DNA from: Conchocele bisecta
Taxonomy: Eukaryota > Mollusca > Bivalvia > Lucinida > Thyasiridae
DNA: 64,000 nt
NCBI GenBank assembly: GCA_029237695.1
Contig: CM055269.1
Coordinates: 33,155,175-33,219,174, forward strand
Direction: 5' to 3'
Position numbers and translations under genes: made by a program. The notes beneath the pieces were generated by a model. That model was not told the DNA's origin, made no database searches, and was given only the letters and a program-made list of their open reading frames with translations. Below are positions 33,751-43,378 of the stretch, one piece after another (the stretch's first letter is position 1; each line of letters opens with the position of its first letter).

Positions 33751-34014
33751 ATGCTGAAAATATGATACTTTATGAACACATATGTATATAAGTTTTGGTT
33801 AAATGTAGTCAATAATTATTATAATGTTCAATACACCGTTTTAAGCTGCAGCCGAAATTATATTGTTCCACTTTCCAAATCGGCAAGAATCACGCATACA
33901 ATTTCTATGAATAGTCTATTACAGTGGGGTCAGCGTGTCCAACCTGTCGTGTTCGTTCGTGTGTGCACTTACAAGGTTTCCCCACTGTGTGTAATTCAAT
34001 CACACCCAACACTA

Positions 34015-34570
34015 CTGTCTGTTTCACGAAACCTGCCCCAATTTTATTGCCATGCAAACACATTTACTTTTCGATAATATTAAATTTTAGCAAAATTTAA
34101 GAATGAGCCTTCTTTTTATTTCGTGAAATTTGGTCTAGTATTGATTTTATTGCGCAAACAAAGTTTCCCCATGTTAAATCCCAATAGACATCTTCACAGT
34201 GTGCAGATGTCTAAATGGGGATTTAACATGGGGATTTTATTTCTAATTTCAGGAAAGGTGGACCGAAATGTAACTTTTGTTTTCTTAGTTAGATCATTTC
34301 CAAGCTATCTAGCTAGATTTCAGAATCAATTTCCAATTTTTTTCGTTTTTCGACTCCTCCTCTAGGTTCTCCTCCTCATTTTCCCCCATGTTAAATTCCC
34401 ATAGAGAACTCATTTTTCGTAATAAAATCAATATTTGACAAAATTTCACGAAATAAAAAGAAGGCTCATTCTTAAATTTTGATAAAATTTAATATTATCG
34501 ACAAAAATAATATTGTTTTTGCATTGTTTATATGGCCGTAAAATTTGGGCAGGTTTCGTGAAACACACAG
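34015..34570. mobile_element. TIR element, family D
   Basis: TA|CTGTCTGTTTCACGAAACC to GTTTCGTGAAACACACAG|TA, with interior CATCTTCACAGTGTGCAGAT hairpin and CTTAGTTAGATCATTTCC. Confidence 0.85.
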
Positions 34571-34659
34571 TAATTCTCCGAGATAACGTGCGGATACACG
34601 TCACCAAAAATGGCGTAATCACCGCTATTTTGAGTTACCGGTACGATAGTGCCCACTGT

Positions 34660-34942
34660 TGAAATCCTTTTCTGTGGCAGCGTGGGACGACACGAGCTCC
34701 AATATGCTGAGCGGCACGTGGGGAATCACGTGATCAAATTGTTTTTTGAAATCACGGCCATTATTCGATCAAGTGATCTCACAATGTTTCTACCTTATTA
34801 TCCGACAGCATGGGCTGAGACGAGCCCCGTATGCCAAGCGAACACGTGTGAAATCACCTGAGCAAAGCAAATGAAATTTGAAATCGCCGCCATTTTGTGT
34901 CACGTGATTTCTTGACACTGTTTCTATCTTATTCTCCAACAG
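34660..34942 (+). repeat. Tandem partial copies of the exon 10 acceptor
   Basis: Three versions of a CAGC(A/G)TGGG segment lie at 34678, 34806 and 34940, each followed by GACGAGC or GATTCGAGC and CCA-TATGC-type sequence. Upstream pieces with TTGAAATCxCxGCCATT and TTTCTA(C/T)CTTATT also repeat. Spacing is about 128 and 134 bp. Only the last has an open frame that joins exon 9. Confidence 0.8.
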
Positions 34943-35054
34943 CATGGGCCGATTCGAGCACCATATGCCAGGCGGGCTCATCCGTATCGGTGGGCCTGGC
35001 AGAGGTCGGGCAGGAATATTTCCTGAGGGGCGTGGTACAAGCCATCGGCATTGC
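34943..35054 (+). CDS. Exon 10: M12B-like domain with degenerate active site
   Basis: Acceptor cttattctccaacag, phase 1 to 2. Encodes WADSSTICQAGSSVSVGLAE then VGQEYFLRGVVQAIGI. In active relatives the final part reads approximately V-x-H-E-I-G-H. Here H and E are Q and A, and the second H is I. Donor GC|gtaagt. Two decayed copies of its acceptor lie upstream and a large foldback starts 6 bp after the donor. Confidence 0.88.
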
Positions 35055-35059
35055 GTAAG

Positions 35060-35945
35060 TAGTTCCAGGCACAGGTGATTCTAGCGTGTCTTGTATGGTA
35101 AATTATTGTTTGTATATACATAAAACACCTTTCTAAACAATGTACAAAACAATTCAAATGTGCCCGGGTGTAAATATAATAGTACTTAGAAAGGTACAAA
35201 ACTCCCATTCGCCACCATTGAAACAAAATCCCACGCAATGTAGATATCTGGAACTCGCCTATGCCACGCATTACAGCGTGTCAAAACCGCTGCTTGAAGT
35301 GGGTTTTCGGCATAGATTTTACAGTTGCTAATACATTAACATAAATCTAAAAGATTTCGAGTGTAAACTGCACTAAAAACGAGTCTCAGTAACCTAAATT
35401 CGCTTTTTAAAATCAAACACGTTCACTTCCGCCTTATCAATGAATATTAGCCGCCATCTTTGAAAACATTTCAATCACGTGCACGCAGTGGGGTTACTGG
35501 AGACTGACGTCATTTCCATTAGCCAACCAAATCAGTGCGTGTCACGTGATTCGATATTTTCAAAGATGGCGGCTAACATTCACTTTTAATCAGGAAGCGA
35601 AGGTGTATGATTTTAAAAAGCGAATTTAGGTTAGTGAGACGCGTTTTTCGTGCAGGTGCAGTTTACACTCGAAATATTTGAGATTTATGTTAATGTATTA
35701 GCAACTGTAAAATCAATGCCGAAAACCCACCCCAAGCAGCGGTTTCGACACGCTGTAATGCCCGTTCCAATTATCCACATCGAGTGGGATTTTGTTTCAA
35801 TGGTGGCGAATGGGAGTTTTGTACCTTTCTAAGTACTATTATGTACCGGGGCACATTTGAATTGTTTTGTACATTGTTTAGAAAGGTGTTTTATGTAAAT
35901 ACAAACAATAATTGACCATCCAAGACACGCTAGAATCACATGTGG
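35060..35945. mobile_element. Large foldback, about 410-bp arms
   Basis: The left arm starts with TTCCAGGCACAGGTGATTCT and runs into AGCGTGTCTTG; the right arm ends CAAGACACGCTAGAATCACA then TGTGGTTCC. Inner arm segments pair throughout (AAGATGGCGGCTAA with TTAGCCGCCATCTT), leaving a unique centre of about 70 bp near 35470-35550. No protein frame. Confidence 0.8.
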
Positions 35946-35947
35946 TT

Positions 35948-36240
35948 CCAGTAGCCGATTTCATCAAAATTGCAAAGTAAACTTATCTAGCAAAGTATAC
36001 TTTGAGGGAGTAATCATTGATTTTTCCGAAATGCATTATATCATGCAGAACTAATGATTGCATATATTTGATGATTATTATACTGAATTTATTACATTAT
36101 CACAGCCAAAATGGCTGTGATAATGTAATAAATTCAGTATAATAAAAATTAATAAATTTATCCTAAAATTGAAATTTCTCCCTCAAAGTATACTTTGCTA
36201 GGAAAGTATACTTTGCAATGTTGGTGAAATAGGCTACTGG
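35948..36240. mobile_element. MITE, family C
   Basis: CCAGTAGCCGATTTCATC to AAATAGGCTACTGG, centre CACAGCCAAAATGGCTGTG. Good reference copy for intact termini. Confidence 0.85.
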
Positions 36241-36639
36241 GATTCATAAATGTGGACAATTCGTGACATTGTATCCAATTTCTGCAATAGATCCAGCGCT
36301 GTTTGACTTTCGATAACCATCATATAGGAATCTACATAAAATAGTAGCAATCACAATGCGTAGTTAAAGTTCCAGCAATGTGAACATTTTATTAACAACA
36401 TAAACCCGATTACAAATAATGGCGGTCATCTGGTACTTCAGCTATTCACAAACATTTCTAATTACATACCAAACACTTACTGGAAACATACACTGTGTCA
36501 ATACAGCCAATATTAGTATACTTATTTCCTTTGACAAGTAGTGTGAGGGAAGTTGTATGTAAACTATGTTACATTTGTGTTGTCTGCTAAAGTTGACCAT
36601 CTATCTCACTTCAATGCATCGTGTGGATTCAACTATTTA

Positions 36640-37036
36640 TCAGGTAACCTGCCCTGTATTGACCGAATACGTACTGACTGATAACATATTGTTGTATCAG
36701 GCATTGACCTGATACAAACATCCGGGTTACAATGAGGTGAATATTGACGTTCCATCGGTCGGATGACGTCACGTGACGTTACCGAATGACGTCAGTGTAA
36801 GGAAGCGACGTAAACAAGTCCTCGTTCAGTCCATAGATAACGACGTTATCTGTGGTCATTTTCGTGCATAAAACGTTACCTGATAAATAGAATACCAGTC
36901 TAGTGTATTTTGATATCAAGTTTATCAGGCTCGGCTCGGAAACGGTAGGAATTCCTCGGCAAGCCTCGGAATTCCTACGCGTTTCCTAGCCTTGCCTGAT
37001 AAACTTGATATCAAAAGACAGTAGCCTGGTATTCTC
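36640..37036. mobile_element. Composite hairpin element, TATCAGGTAAC type
   Basis: The first module is bounded by TATCAGGTAACC and CGTTACCTGATAAATAGAAT. The second hairpin runs from ATACCAGTCTAGTG through GATATCAAGTTTATCAGGC and CGGAAACGGTAGGAATTCC to the inverse, ending TAGCCTGGTATTCTCTATA. A copy of the second module is at 48588-48750. The overall layout parallels family A (see findings). Confidence 0.75.
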
Positions 37037-37103
37037 TATACATTTGCGTTGTCTGCTAAAGTTGACCATCTATCTCACTTCAATGCATCGTGTGGATTCA
37101 ACT

Positions 37104-37757
37104 TTATCCCGTCAACACAGTGCGTATGTGTCGTGAAACACGGTGCCGTGAAACATTTTTGATATCCTGTCAATACGACCTAATCACTGCGTATGAATAT
37201 GTGCGGTGGCTGGGATATTTTTTTTTGCATTTTAAAGCCATTAGTAGGTGTTGACGGGATAAATAGAATAGTAGGTTAGTGCCGTGAATGGGAAAGATAT
37301 CTAGCGCGGCTCGGAAACGGGATGTGCTCGGCAGAGCCTCGCCCATCCCGTTTCTTGAGCCTTGCCAGATATTTTTTCCCATTCACGGCACTAACCTACT
37401 ATTCTCTATATACTTTCCTTATTTCTGAACCAAAGTATATGTTGTGACCACTCATTTGAACCGTCTCAGCGAGACGGTTCAAATGGTGGTCACTACATAT
37501 ACTTCTGATGAGAAATAAAGAAATTCTTGAGCTTTGCCAGATATTTTTCCCATTCACGGTACTAACCTACTATTCTCTATATACTTTCCTTATTTCTGAA
37601 CCAAAGAATATGTTGTGACCACTCATTTGAACCGTCTCAGGGAGACGGTTCAAATGGTGGTCACTACATATACTTCTGATGAGAAATAAAGAAATTCTTG
37701 AGCTTTGCCATATATTTTTCCCATTGACGGCACTAACCTACTATTCTCTATATATGA
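37104..37757. mobile_element. Composite hairpin element with tandem hp3 (family A)
   Basis: hp1 (TTATCCCGTCAACAC...), hp2 with ends ATAGAATAGTAGG/CCTACTATTCTCTATA, then two tandem copies (about 37405 and 37560) of an approximately 155-bp block: hp3 with a GTCTCAGCGAGAC or GTCTCAGGGAGAC apex plus one hp2 arm. Confidence 0.8.
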
Positions 37758-37879
37758 CTTATTATAACTATTTGACGTCCATTTTGGATTCAAGCAGATT
37801 TAAAACGCCCGAGGATGCTAGCTTGTCATCAGTTGGATTCCTGACGGTCTTGACCAGCTAAACCAGCAATAAAATACAT

Positions 37880-38240
37880 GTATGGTATTAAAAACAAGGT
37901 TAAGTTCTCGGCTGCCGGACTATAATATAAGTTATTGTGATTCTACAGTCAATTTGGTCACGTATTGCCCGTCTGAATCTATATTCACCCGAGGCGCAGT
38001 CGAGAAAATCGCGCAATTGTATTTGTCATACCGTATATTCTTTATATTTCTCAGAGAATTTAGTTGTATGAGTGTACGTCATGACGTTACAAATATTACC
38101 CGGCGTCATCCAGACATAAACGAGTAGAAATCGTTAATAACTTGGCAATTTCTGGACCGATTTTCCACATCTAACTTTTGTTTTCTTAGTTAGGTCATTA
38201 CCAATCATATGGAGGTGATTTCCAAAATGTTTCGTTTTCG
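37880..38240. repeat. Family Q segment
   Basis: Shares ATTGTGATTCTACAGTCAAT, AAATATTACCCGGCGTC and GACCGATTTTCCACATCTAA with the opposite strand at about 47600-47960, and in part with 38990-39120. Ends are not clear. It contains the GTTTTCTTAGTTAGGTCATT string also found in D and E. Confidence 0.6.
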
Positions 38241-38689
38241 ACTCGGCCTCGACCCGCCGCCATTTTTCATTCGAGCCATATTGACGGGCTTGACCAATCA
38301 GAACGCTGGAAATCTATCTGCGGTATGATAATATACAATCATTGTCTTTTGAGGAGGTGTACACGAGATTTACGGACATGAGGAAAGTCATATTCACCGA
38401 GACCGAATGTGACCGAAAGGTCCGTAAATCTCGTGTACACCAACTCAACAGACAATTAATTATTTGATTATATGACCCATATTACAGAAATGAGAACTTA
38501 TATGATACAACAACGCATGGATTGCCTCATAAATTGATTGCGTGATTGCATATGCTGCTACACCTAAATATCAGTATCGGGCTCGTCTCGTTGCGCGAGA
38601 AGAGTCCGAGGGTGTTATTCGACATGTGAAATATCACATTTCGAATATCATTCTCGGACGAGACGAGTCCGATACTGATATTCAGGGGC

Positions 38690-38930
38690 CCGTTTCACTA
38701 AACTTCGTACGACTAAAATGTTCGTAAGTGCAAAATTATGATAGTCTGTAAATATCACATTAACAATGCTTTCTTGTAAACAATTATTGGATTTACATTT
38801 ATTGAGCATCGGCTGCATATGCAGCCTATGCTCATTAAATGTAAATCCATCAATTGATATTTCCAGACGATCCTAAATTTGCACTTACGAACATTTTAGT
38901 TGTAAGAAGTTTAATGAAACGGCCCCCAGG
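38690..38930. mobile_element. MITE, family F
   Basis: GGGCCCGTTTCACTAAACTT to AGTTTAATGAAACGGCCCC, with central GCATATGCAGCCTATGCTCA hairpin. Confidence 0.85.
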
Positions 38931-39831
38931 TGACTATCATTTATGTCCACACTCATGTGACCCGATATTGGACATTTCATTGGTTAAAATTATCGGTCAT
39001 GTAATAGTATAAGTTATTGTGATTCTACACAGTCAAGATGGTGTCATATTTCCCGTCTGAATCTATTTTCACACGAGGAGCAGCCGAGAAAATCGCGCAA
39101 TTGTACGACTTTTAATGTCTTAAATCTAGGAAGAGATAAATTCATTTCACGTATTATATGTACATCAGTAGATTGATATATGTCTCCTGAATCGATAGAA
39201 CCAGAATTTGGAGTTTTGGGTTGAACTTTGATGATATAATCGGTCTGAAAGTCACGCATGTTAGAAATGTTATTGGCCAACTATTAAAAAAGCTTTCATC
39301 CCTTCGGTATTTTGACAGTATAAAAGGGGTCCGAAAGTTCGGAACGGTGAAGGTGTAGATAATTGACGATTTAAGTCGTGTGTAATAATTGAGCATTAGT
39401 AGCACAAATTATGTAAATTATTCCAAACAAACGAAATCCACCGAAATCTACAAGAATACCCATATGACACCAACATACTGACCATTTGTTCAAATACCTG
39501 TGCATATATCCACATACAAATCAAATAAGCTATAAATATTACCCGTCAGGCTGACCAATCAAAACACGAGAAATTGTTATCTGTGGTATGACAATTAGTG
39601 TTATGTCAGTGATATTGATGCAACATATTATAAGAATAATGATTCTATAAAATAGGATATAAAAGAACTTTAATGACTTTCAGTTGGAAGTAAAAGTAAT
39701 ACAAATATATACAATATATTTGTGGAGACTTTGTCGGGGATATAAACGTGTAAAAGTCCACCAACAATGGCTGAAAGCATTCCGGCCTTATACCCAGACA
39801 AATTCTCCAAAAACAAAATGCATTTATTCCT

Positions 39832-40060
39832 ATATGTGGCTGTGACTAGAGAAATGGGACGCATGGGTTTTGCGACCAGTGTAGATCTAGATCAGCCTGT
39901 GCATCCACACCGTCTGATCAGGATCTGCACTGTTCGCCATTCCATCAATGAAACACCCGTCATACTTCTAACCGGCAATGTAGATCATTATCAGGATACA
40001 TGCATGTACTATATGATTCAGATCTACACTGATCACATTTCTTCAGTTACAGCCACATGT
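39832..40060 (+). mobile_element. Foldback MITE, family G
   Basis: TATGTGGCTGTGACTAGAG to CAGTTACAGCCACATGTG, with CACCGTCTGATCAGGATCT arm. It is preceded by a collapsed family B end (GGATATAAACGTGTAAAAGT). Confidence 0.8.
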
Positions 40061-40149
40061 GATATTCATGGCATACAGTCGAACCGCCCCGAACGGCCAC
40101 CTCTCTACAACAACACCCTCTCCCAAATGGATGATTTCCTCTATATCTA

Positions 40150-40345
40150 ACCATTAGACTGCTGAGCATGACAATTGTCGTCTGATGTTGCTTTTGCATT
40201 CTTTCTCAATAAAAACATGTTTTTACAGCACTTTAGACTCGTTTTCAATGGAAATGATTCTAAAATGCTGTCAAAGCATGCATTTGATGAGATTTATCGA
40301 AGAACATTAATAAACATGAGACGATACAATTTAATTCAGCATTAA
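40150..40345. mobile_element. Foldback MITE, family M
   Basis: TAACCATTAGACTGCTGAGC to AATTCAGCATTAACC, apex GTTTTCAATGGAAATGATTC, with CCACCTCTCTACAACA-type repeats on both sides. Confidence 0.75.
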
Positions 40346-40455
40346 CCTCCCTACAACAGCCACCTCTCTACAACAGCCAGTTTTACGTCTTCCCATGGGT
40401 GGCTGTTGTAGAGAGGTTGCACTGTATCTGTGATAATATGTCTATACACAATCAG

Positions 40456-40602
40456 GTTGTCGTTATCCAAAGTTACGAGACTGGACCGATATACCGTGAT
40501 GGGGTCAGCTCTTCAAACGTCGATCCCAGCGAGCAAGTCCTCCGATCCGTGGAAATTCGGCAATAACAATCAGAACGCCATCCATACATATATATCTGGC
40601 TT
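40456..40602 (+). CDS. Exon 11: end of M12B-like domain, Met-turn
   Basis: Phase 2 to 2. Completes Ala, then LSLSKVTRLDRYTVMGSALQ, TSIPASKSSDPWKFGNNNQN and AIHTYISG. YTVMGS aligns with the family's Y-x-M-S/G Met-turn, and PWKFGNNNQNAIHTYIS with the closing W-x-F-S-x-C-S helix. The first residues LSLSK stand where LGxxH(D) should be, so the third zinc His is missing too. Donor TT|gtaagt. Confidence 0.88.
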
Positions 40603-40756
40603 GTAAGTACACATATAGTTCACCCTACTTTCTAAGCCAATCAAAGTAAGTAAGTAAGTAAGTAAGTAACATCTTTATTATAGAAGAAGCTCAGTTGGCC
40701 AAGCCAATCTTCCCTGAGATCATCTATCTAGCTACAAGTACACGTATATTTAATAT

Positions 40757-41115
40757 AGGAATGAATGGCCTTTTTGTGGAATTTATCGGGGTATAAACTT
40801 GGAAAAGTCGCGGGAATACTGGACGAAGGCCGGAAGGCCTCGTCCAGTATTCCCGCGACTTTTCCAAGTTTATATCCCCGATAAATTCCACAAAAAGGCC
40901 ATTAATTCCTTATAATTCCAGCATTTGAAATAAATTCATCAAGAAAATGTGTTTATTTTCCGTTTTCTTAAGAATTATTTTAACTGCGCCTCACGGTTAC
41001 GGAAAGTAGTTCGGCATGGAGTTTACTGGGATATAAATTCTGGACAGAGACTTGCTACGGACCAATCAAATGTTAGGCGGGAATTGTGTAAATATTTTCG
41101 TGCTGGAATTATCAA
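40757..41115 (+). mobile_element. Foldback MITE, family B
   Basis: TATAGGAATGAATGGCC to GTGCTGGAATTAT; perfect hairpin with apex GGCCGGAAGGCC. Its 3' part preserves the CAGAGACTTGCTACGGACCA segment. Confidence 0.85.
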
Positions 41116-41356
41116 ATAATAATGATACAAGTACATGTTACATAAGCCAATATCGCACTCCACTTATTTCACATTGCACGATTTCACACCAATAAGGTAC
41201 ATATTACCAAATTGAATGATTACCTGCTCGACAGGAAATGGAAATTAATACTCGGATAGAGGACTGCATTATAAACCTAGCTAATTATACGTATGTTATC
41301 GTTCACTTATTGGATGTGTATGCCCCCTGTGCGATGACAAGGGGGGCATATTACGT

Positions 41357-41928
41357 AGTATCTGTTCCATGTTTTGCTGCCGACGAACATTTGTCCATTA
41401 AACACATTAAATCTAAAAAATATTTAAAAGTAAGTGCTTTTTTACCAATGACAAAAAAGTCACGCTCTCCAAAAAAATTATTTGATGAAATTCCATCAAT
41501 TATTGATTTTATTGCGAAAACAACGATTTTCCAATGGGAATTTAACACGGGGCTGAAAACAGATTTCTTTTTAATATTTTTTTTAATTGTGGACCGATTT
41601 TCAAAATCTAACTTTTGTTTTCTTAGTTACATCATTGTCAAGGTATCTCGCCAGGTTTCTGAGTCAATTTTCAAAATTTTTCGTTTTTTGATCCTTCAGG
41701 ATAAAAAAAGAAGAAAAGTTTTGGAAATAGACTCCCCATGTTAATGCCCATAGGAAAATCTTTTTTTCGCAATAAAATCAATATTTGATGGAATTTCAAG
41801 TTCATCAAATCAATTTTTTTGGGGAGGGTGACATTTTTGTTATTGATAAAAAAGTATTTACTTTTAAATATTTTTTAGATGTGTTTAATGGCCAAAATTT
41901 CGTCGGCAGCAAAACGTGGAACAGACAG
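41357..41928. mobile_element. TIR element, family E
   Basis: GTTTTGCTGCCGACGAACAT at the left and TTCGTCGGCAGCAAAACGTG then GAACAGACAG|TA at the right. A 168-codon frame in it (41238-41744) starts outside the element and has no family signature; it is a chance frame. Confidence 0.8.
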
Positions 41929-42372
41929 TAGCTCTTGAGGTTCCATATAGGTCAGTCCGTGTACATTTACGTCGAAAACTTTGTATGAGTTTCTCCAACA
42001 TGTAATATCTTTAATATTACGAAGGATTCCATCGTTACTTGCACACTTGAATCACATTTGTCACACACTCGCGCCACAATTAACACCACCTTGGCCATGG
42101 TCACCTTCGAAATGTCGCTGAAACACTTAGCCAATGTGTTGCGCCGAAACGTTTGGAAGAGTTTGTCCATCATGTAATAGCTTCAAAATTACTTGAAGGA
42201 TTGCTTTAAGTTTTGTTTTAGGTATACAGTGGAACACCTCTAAACCGGACGCTCAGAAAAATATGGATGTTTATCTTAGATGTGTTTCGCTGTTCGGTAT
42301 ATCTGATTACAATGACTGTTCATGATTGCAAAACACCAGAATGTGTCAGGAAGCGCTAACATGTCTGATTTA

Positions 42373-42443
42373 CAGTGGAACATCTCAAAACCGGACACCC
42401 TGGGGAGCTCCCATGGTGTCCGGTTTGGAGAGGTTACACTGTA
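42373..42443. mobile_element. Short hairpin, CTCTAAACCGGACACC family
   Basis: ACAGTGGAACATCTCAAAAC and CCGGACACC pair with GGTGTCCGG and TTTGGAGAGGTTACACTGT about a GGGAGCTCCC apex. One arm of this hairpin is the unit of the minisatellite at 43379-45708. It ends 39 bp before exon 12. Confidence 0.75.
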
Positions 42444-42482
42444 ACTGTTCGATTGTCGCTCGTGAAATGTCGTATTTTTCAG

Positions 42483-42618
42483 ATCTTCCAACTGTTTACA
42501 AACGCAAGATGCTAGCTTTGATTTTGAAGCATTCCTCGCTCTTCCGCCATATGGGGCGATGTTTGGCGTCGACAAACAGTGCGAAATTCTAAACGGCGCT
42601 GGATCAGCACAGTGCAAT
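42483..42618 (+). CDS. Exon 12: ADAM-type cysteine-rich region
   Basis: Phase 2 to 0. Completes Leu, then SSNCLQTQDASFDFEAFLAL, PPYGAMFGVDKQCEILNGAG and SAQCN. The L-P-P/G-x-x-x-x-x-D-x-Q-C motif is the hallmark that opens the cysteine-rich part of ADAM17/ADAMTS/MIG-17-like proteins (normally DEQC, here DKQC). Acceptor tatttttcag, donor AAT|gtaagt. Confidence 0.9.
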
Positions 42619-42834
42619 GTAAGTACGCTATCTGTCACGGAGGCCTAAATGACAATACAATTGACCAAGTTATAATACAGGTGTATGATCACGTGGTTTA
42701 AGAACCCGATTTTCCGACGTGACGTAATCTGTGACGTCATTAACCCAAACCTTTACCAAAAATAAAGTGACATATTTTTCCCATTTTCTTTCAGAAATAT
42801 TCTGAATTAGGTAGCAGGTAAACTATATATCATC

Positions 42835-43146
42835 TATAGCCGATTTTACCAACATTGCAAATTATTATTTTCTAGCAAAGTATACTTTGAGGGAGTAATA
42901 ATTTATTTTTCCTGAAATGCATTACTTCATATACAATGTAGAACTAACGACTGCATATATTTGATGATTAAAAGTATGCAGAATTATTATACTGAATTTA
43001 TTAGATTATCACAGCCAAAATGGCTGTGATAATGTAATAAATTCAGTATAATAAAAATTAATAAAGATATCATAAAATTGAAAATTTCTCCCTTAAAGTA
43101 TAATTTGCTAGAAATTTATACTTTGTAATGTTGGTGAAATATGCTA
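42835..43146. mobile_element. MITE, family C
   Basis: ATAGCCGATTTTACCAAC to GGTGAAATATGCTATA, apex CAGCCAAAATGGCTG. More diverged than the other copies. Confidence 0.8.
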
Positions 43147-43378
43147 TATAATACAATGGACTGCATATGTATTCACGCTACCCAATTTTCCCGAGTATTC
43201 GGTCAGCACTATAACGATGTGAATTGGTAACTCGAAGCAAAACGGAACCACTCTAAACCGGACACCAAGAAAATACATGTGATATTATTGTTGATGAGTT
43301 TCTCGGTCATTTATCTCAGATAATAGTGTATGTTCGTGTTCGCATAGCACATGGCTATGAATCAGAATGATCAAATGC

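Larger units (their letters stand above)
32490..34942. other. Intron 9 and its contents
   Basis: Composite hairpins (32500-32906), T fragment (32907-33000), CCACCTCTCTACAACA-type repeat (33010-33075), partial M (33103-33160), B (33395-33750), K (33921-33992), D (34015-34570), and tandem partial copies of the exon 10 acceptor region (about 34660-34940). No exon in 33160-33390. Confidence 0.7.
35055..40455. other. Intron 10 and its contents
   Basis: Foldback (35060-35945), C (35948-36240), TATCAGGTAAC composite (36640-37036), family A composites (37104-37757), family Q (about 37880-38240 and a fragment at 38990-39120), small foldbacks (38335-38455, 38560-38685), F (38690-38930), B remnant (39720-39835), G (39832-40060), CCACCTCTCTACAACA repeats (40075-40150, 40345-40430) and M (40150-40345). 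36245-36585 and 39130-39700 look single-copy with no exon. Confidence 0.7.
40603..42482. other. Intron 11 and its contents
   Basis: (GTAA)n at 40645-40670 followed by ATCTTTATTATAGAAGAAGC (possibly the 3' end of an unidentified retroelement), family B (40757-41115), family E (41357-41928), an arm of the CTCTAAACCGGAC hairpin (42227-42260) and a full hairpin (42373-42443). Nothing else recognised. Confidence 0.65.

Noticed and set aside
41238..41744. 168-codon + strand frame
   Set aside because: It runs from single-copy sequence into a family E element whose other copies do not keep the frame. No domain is recognisable.
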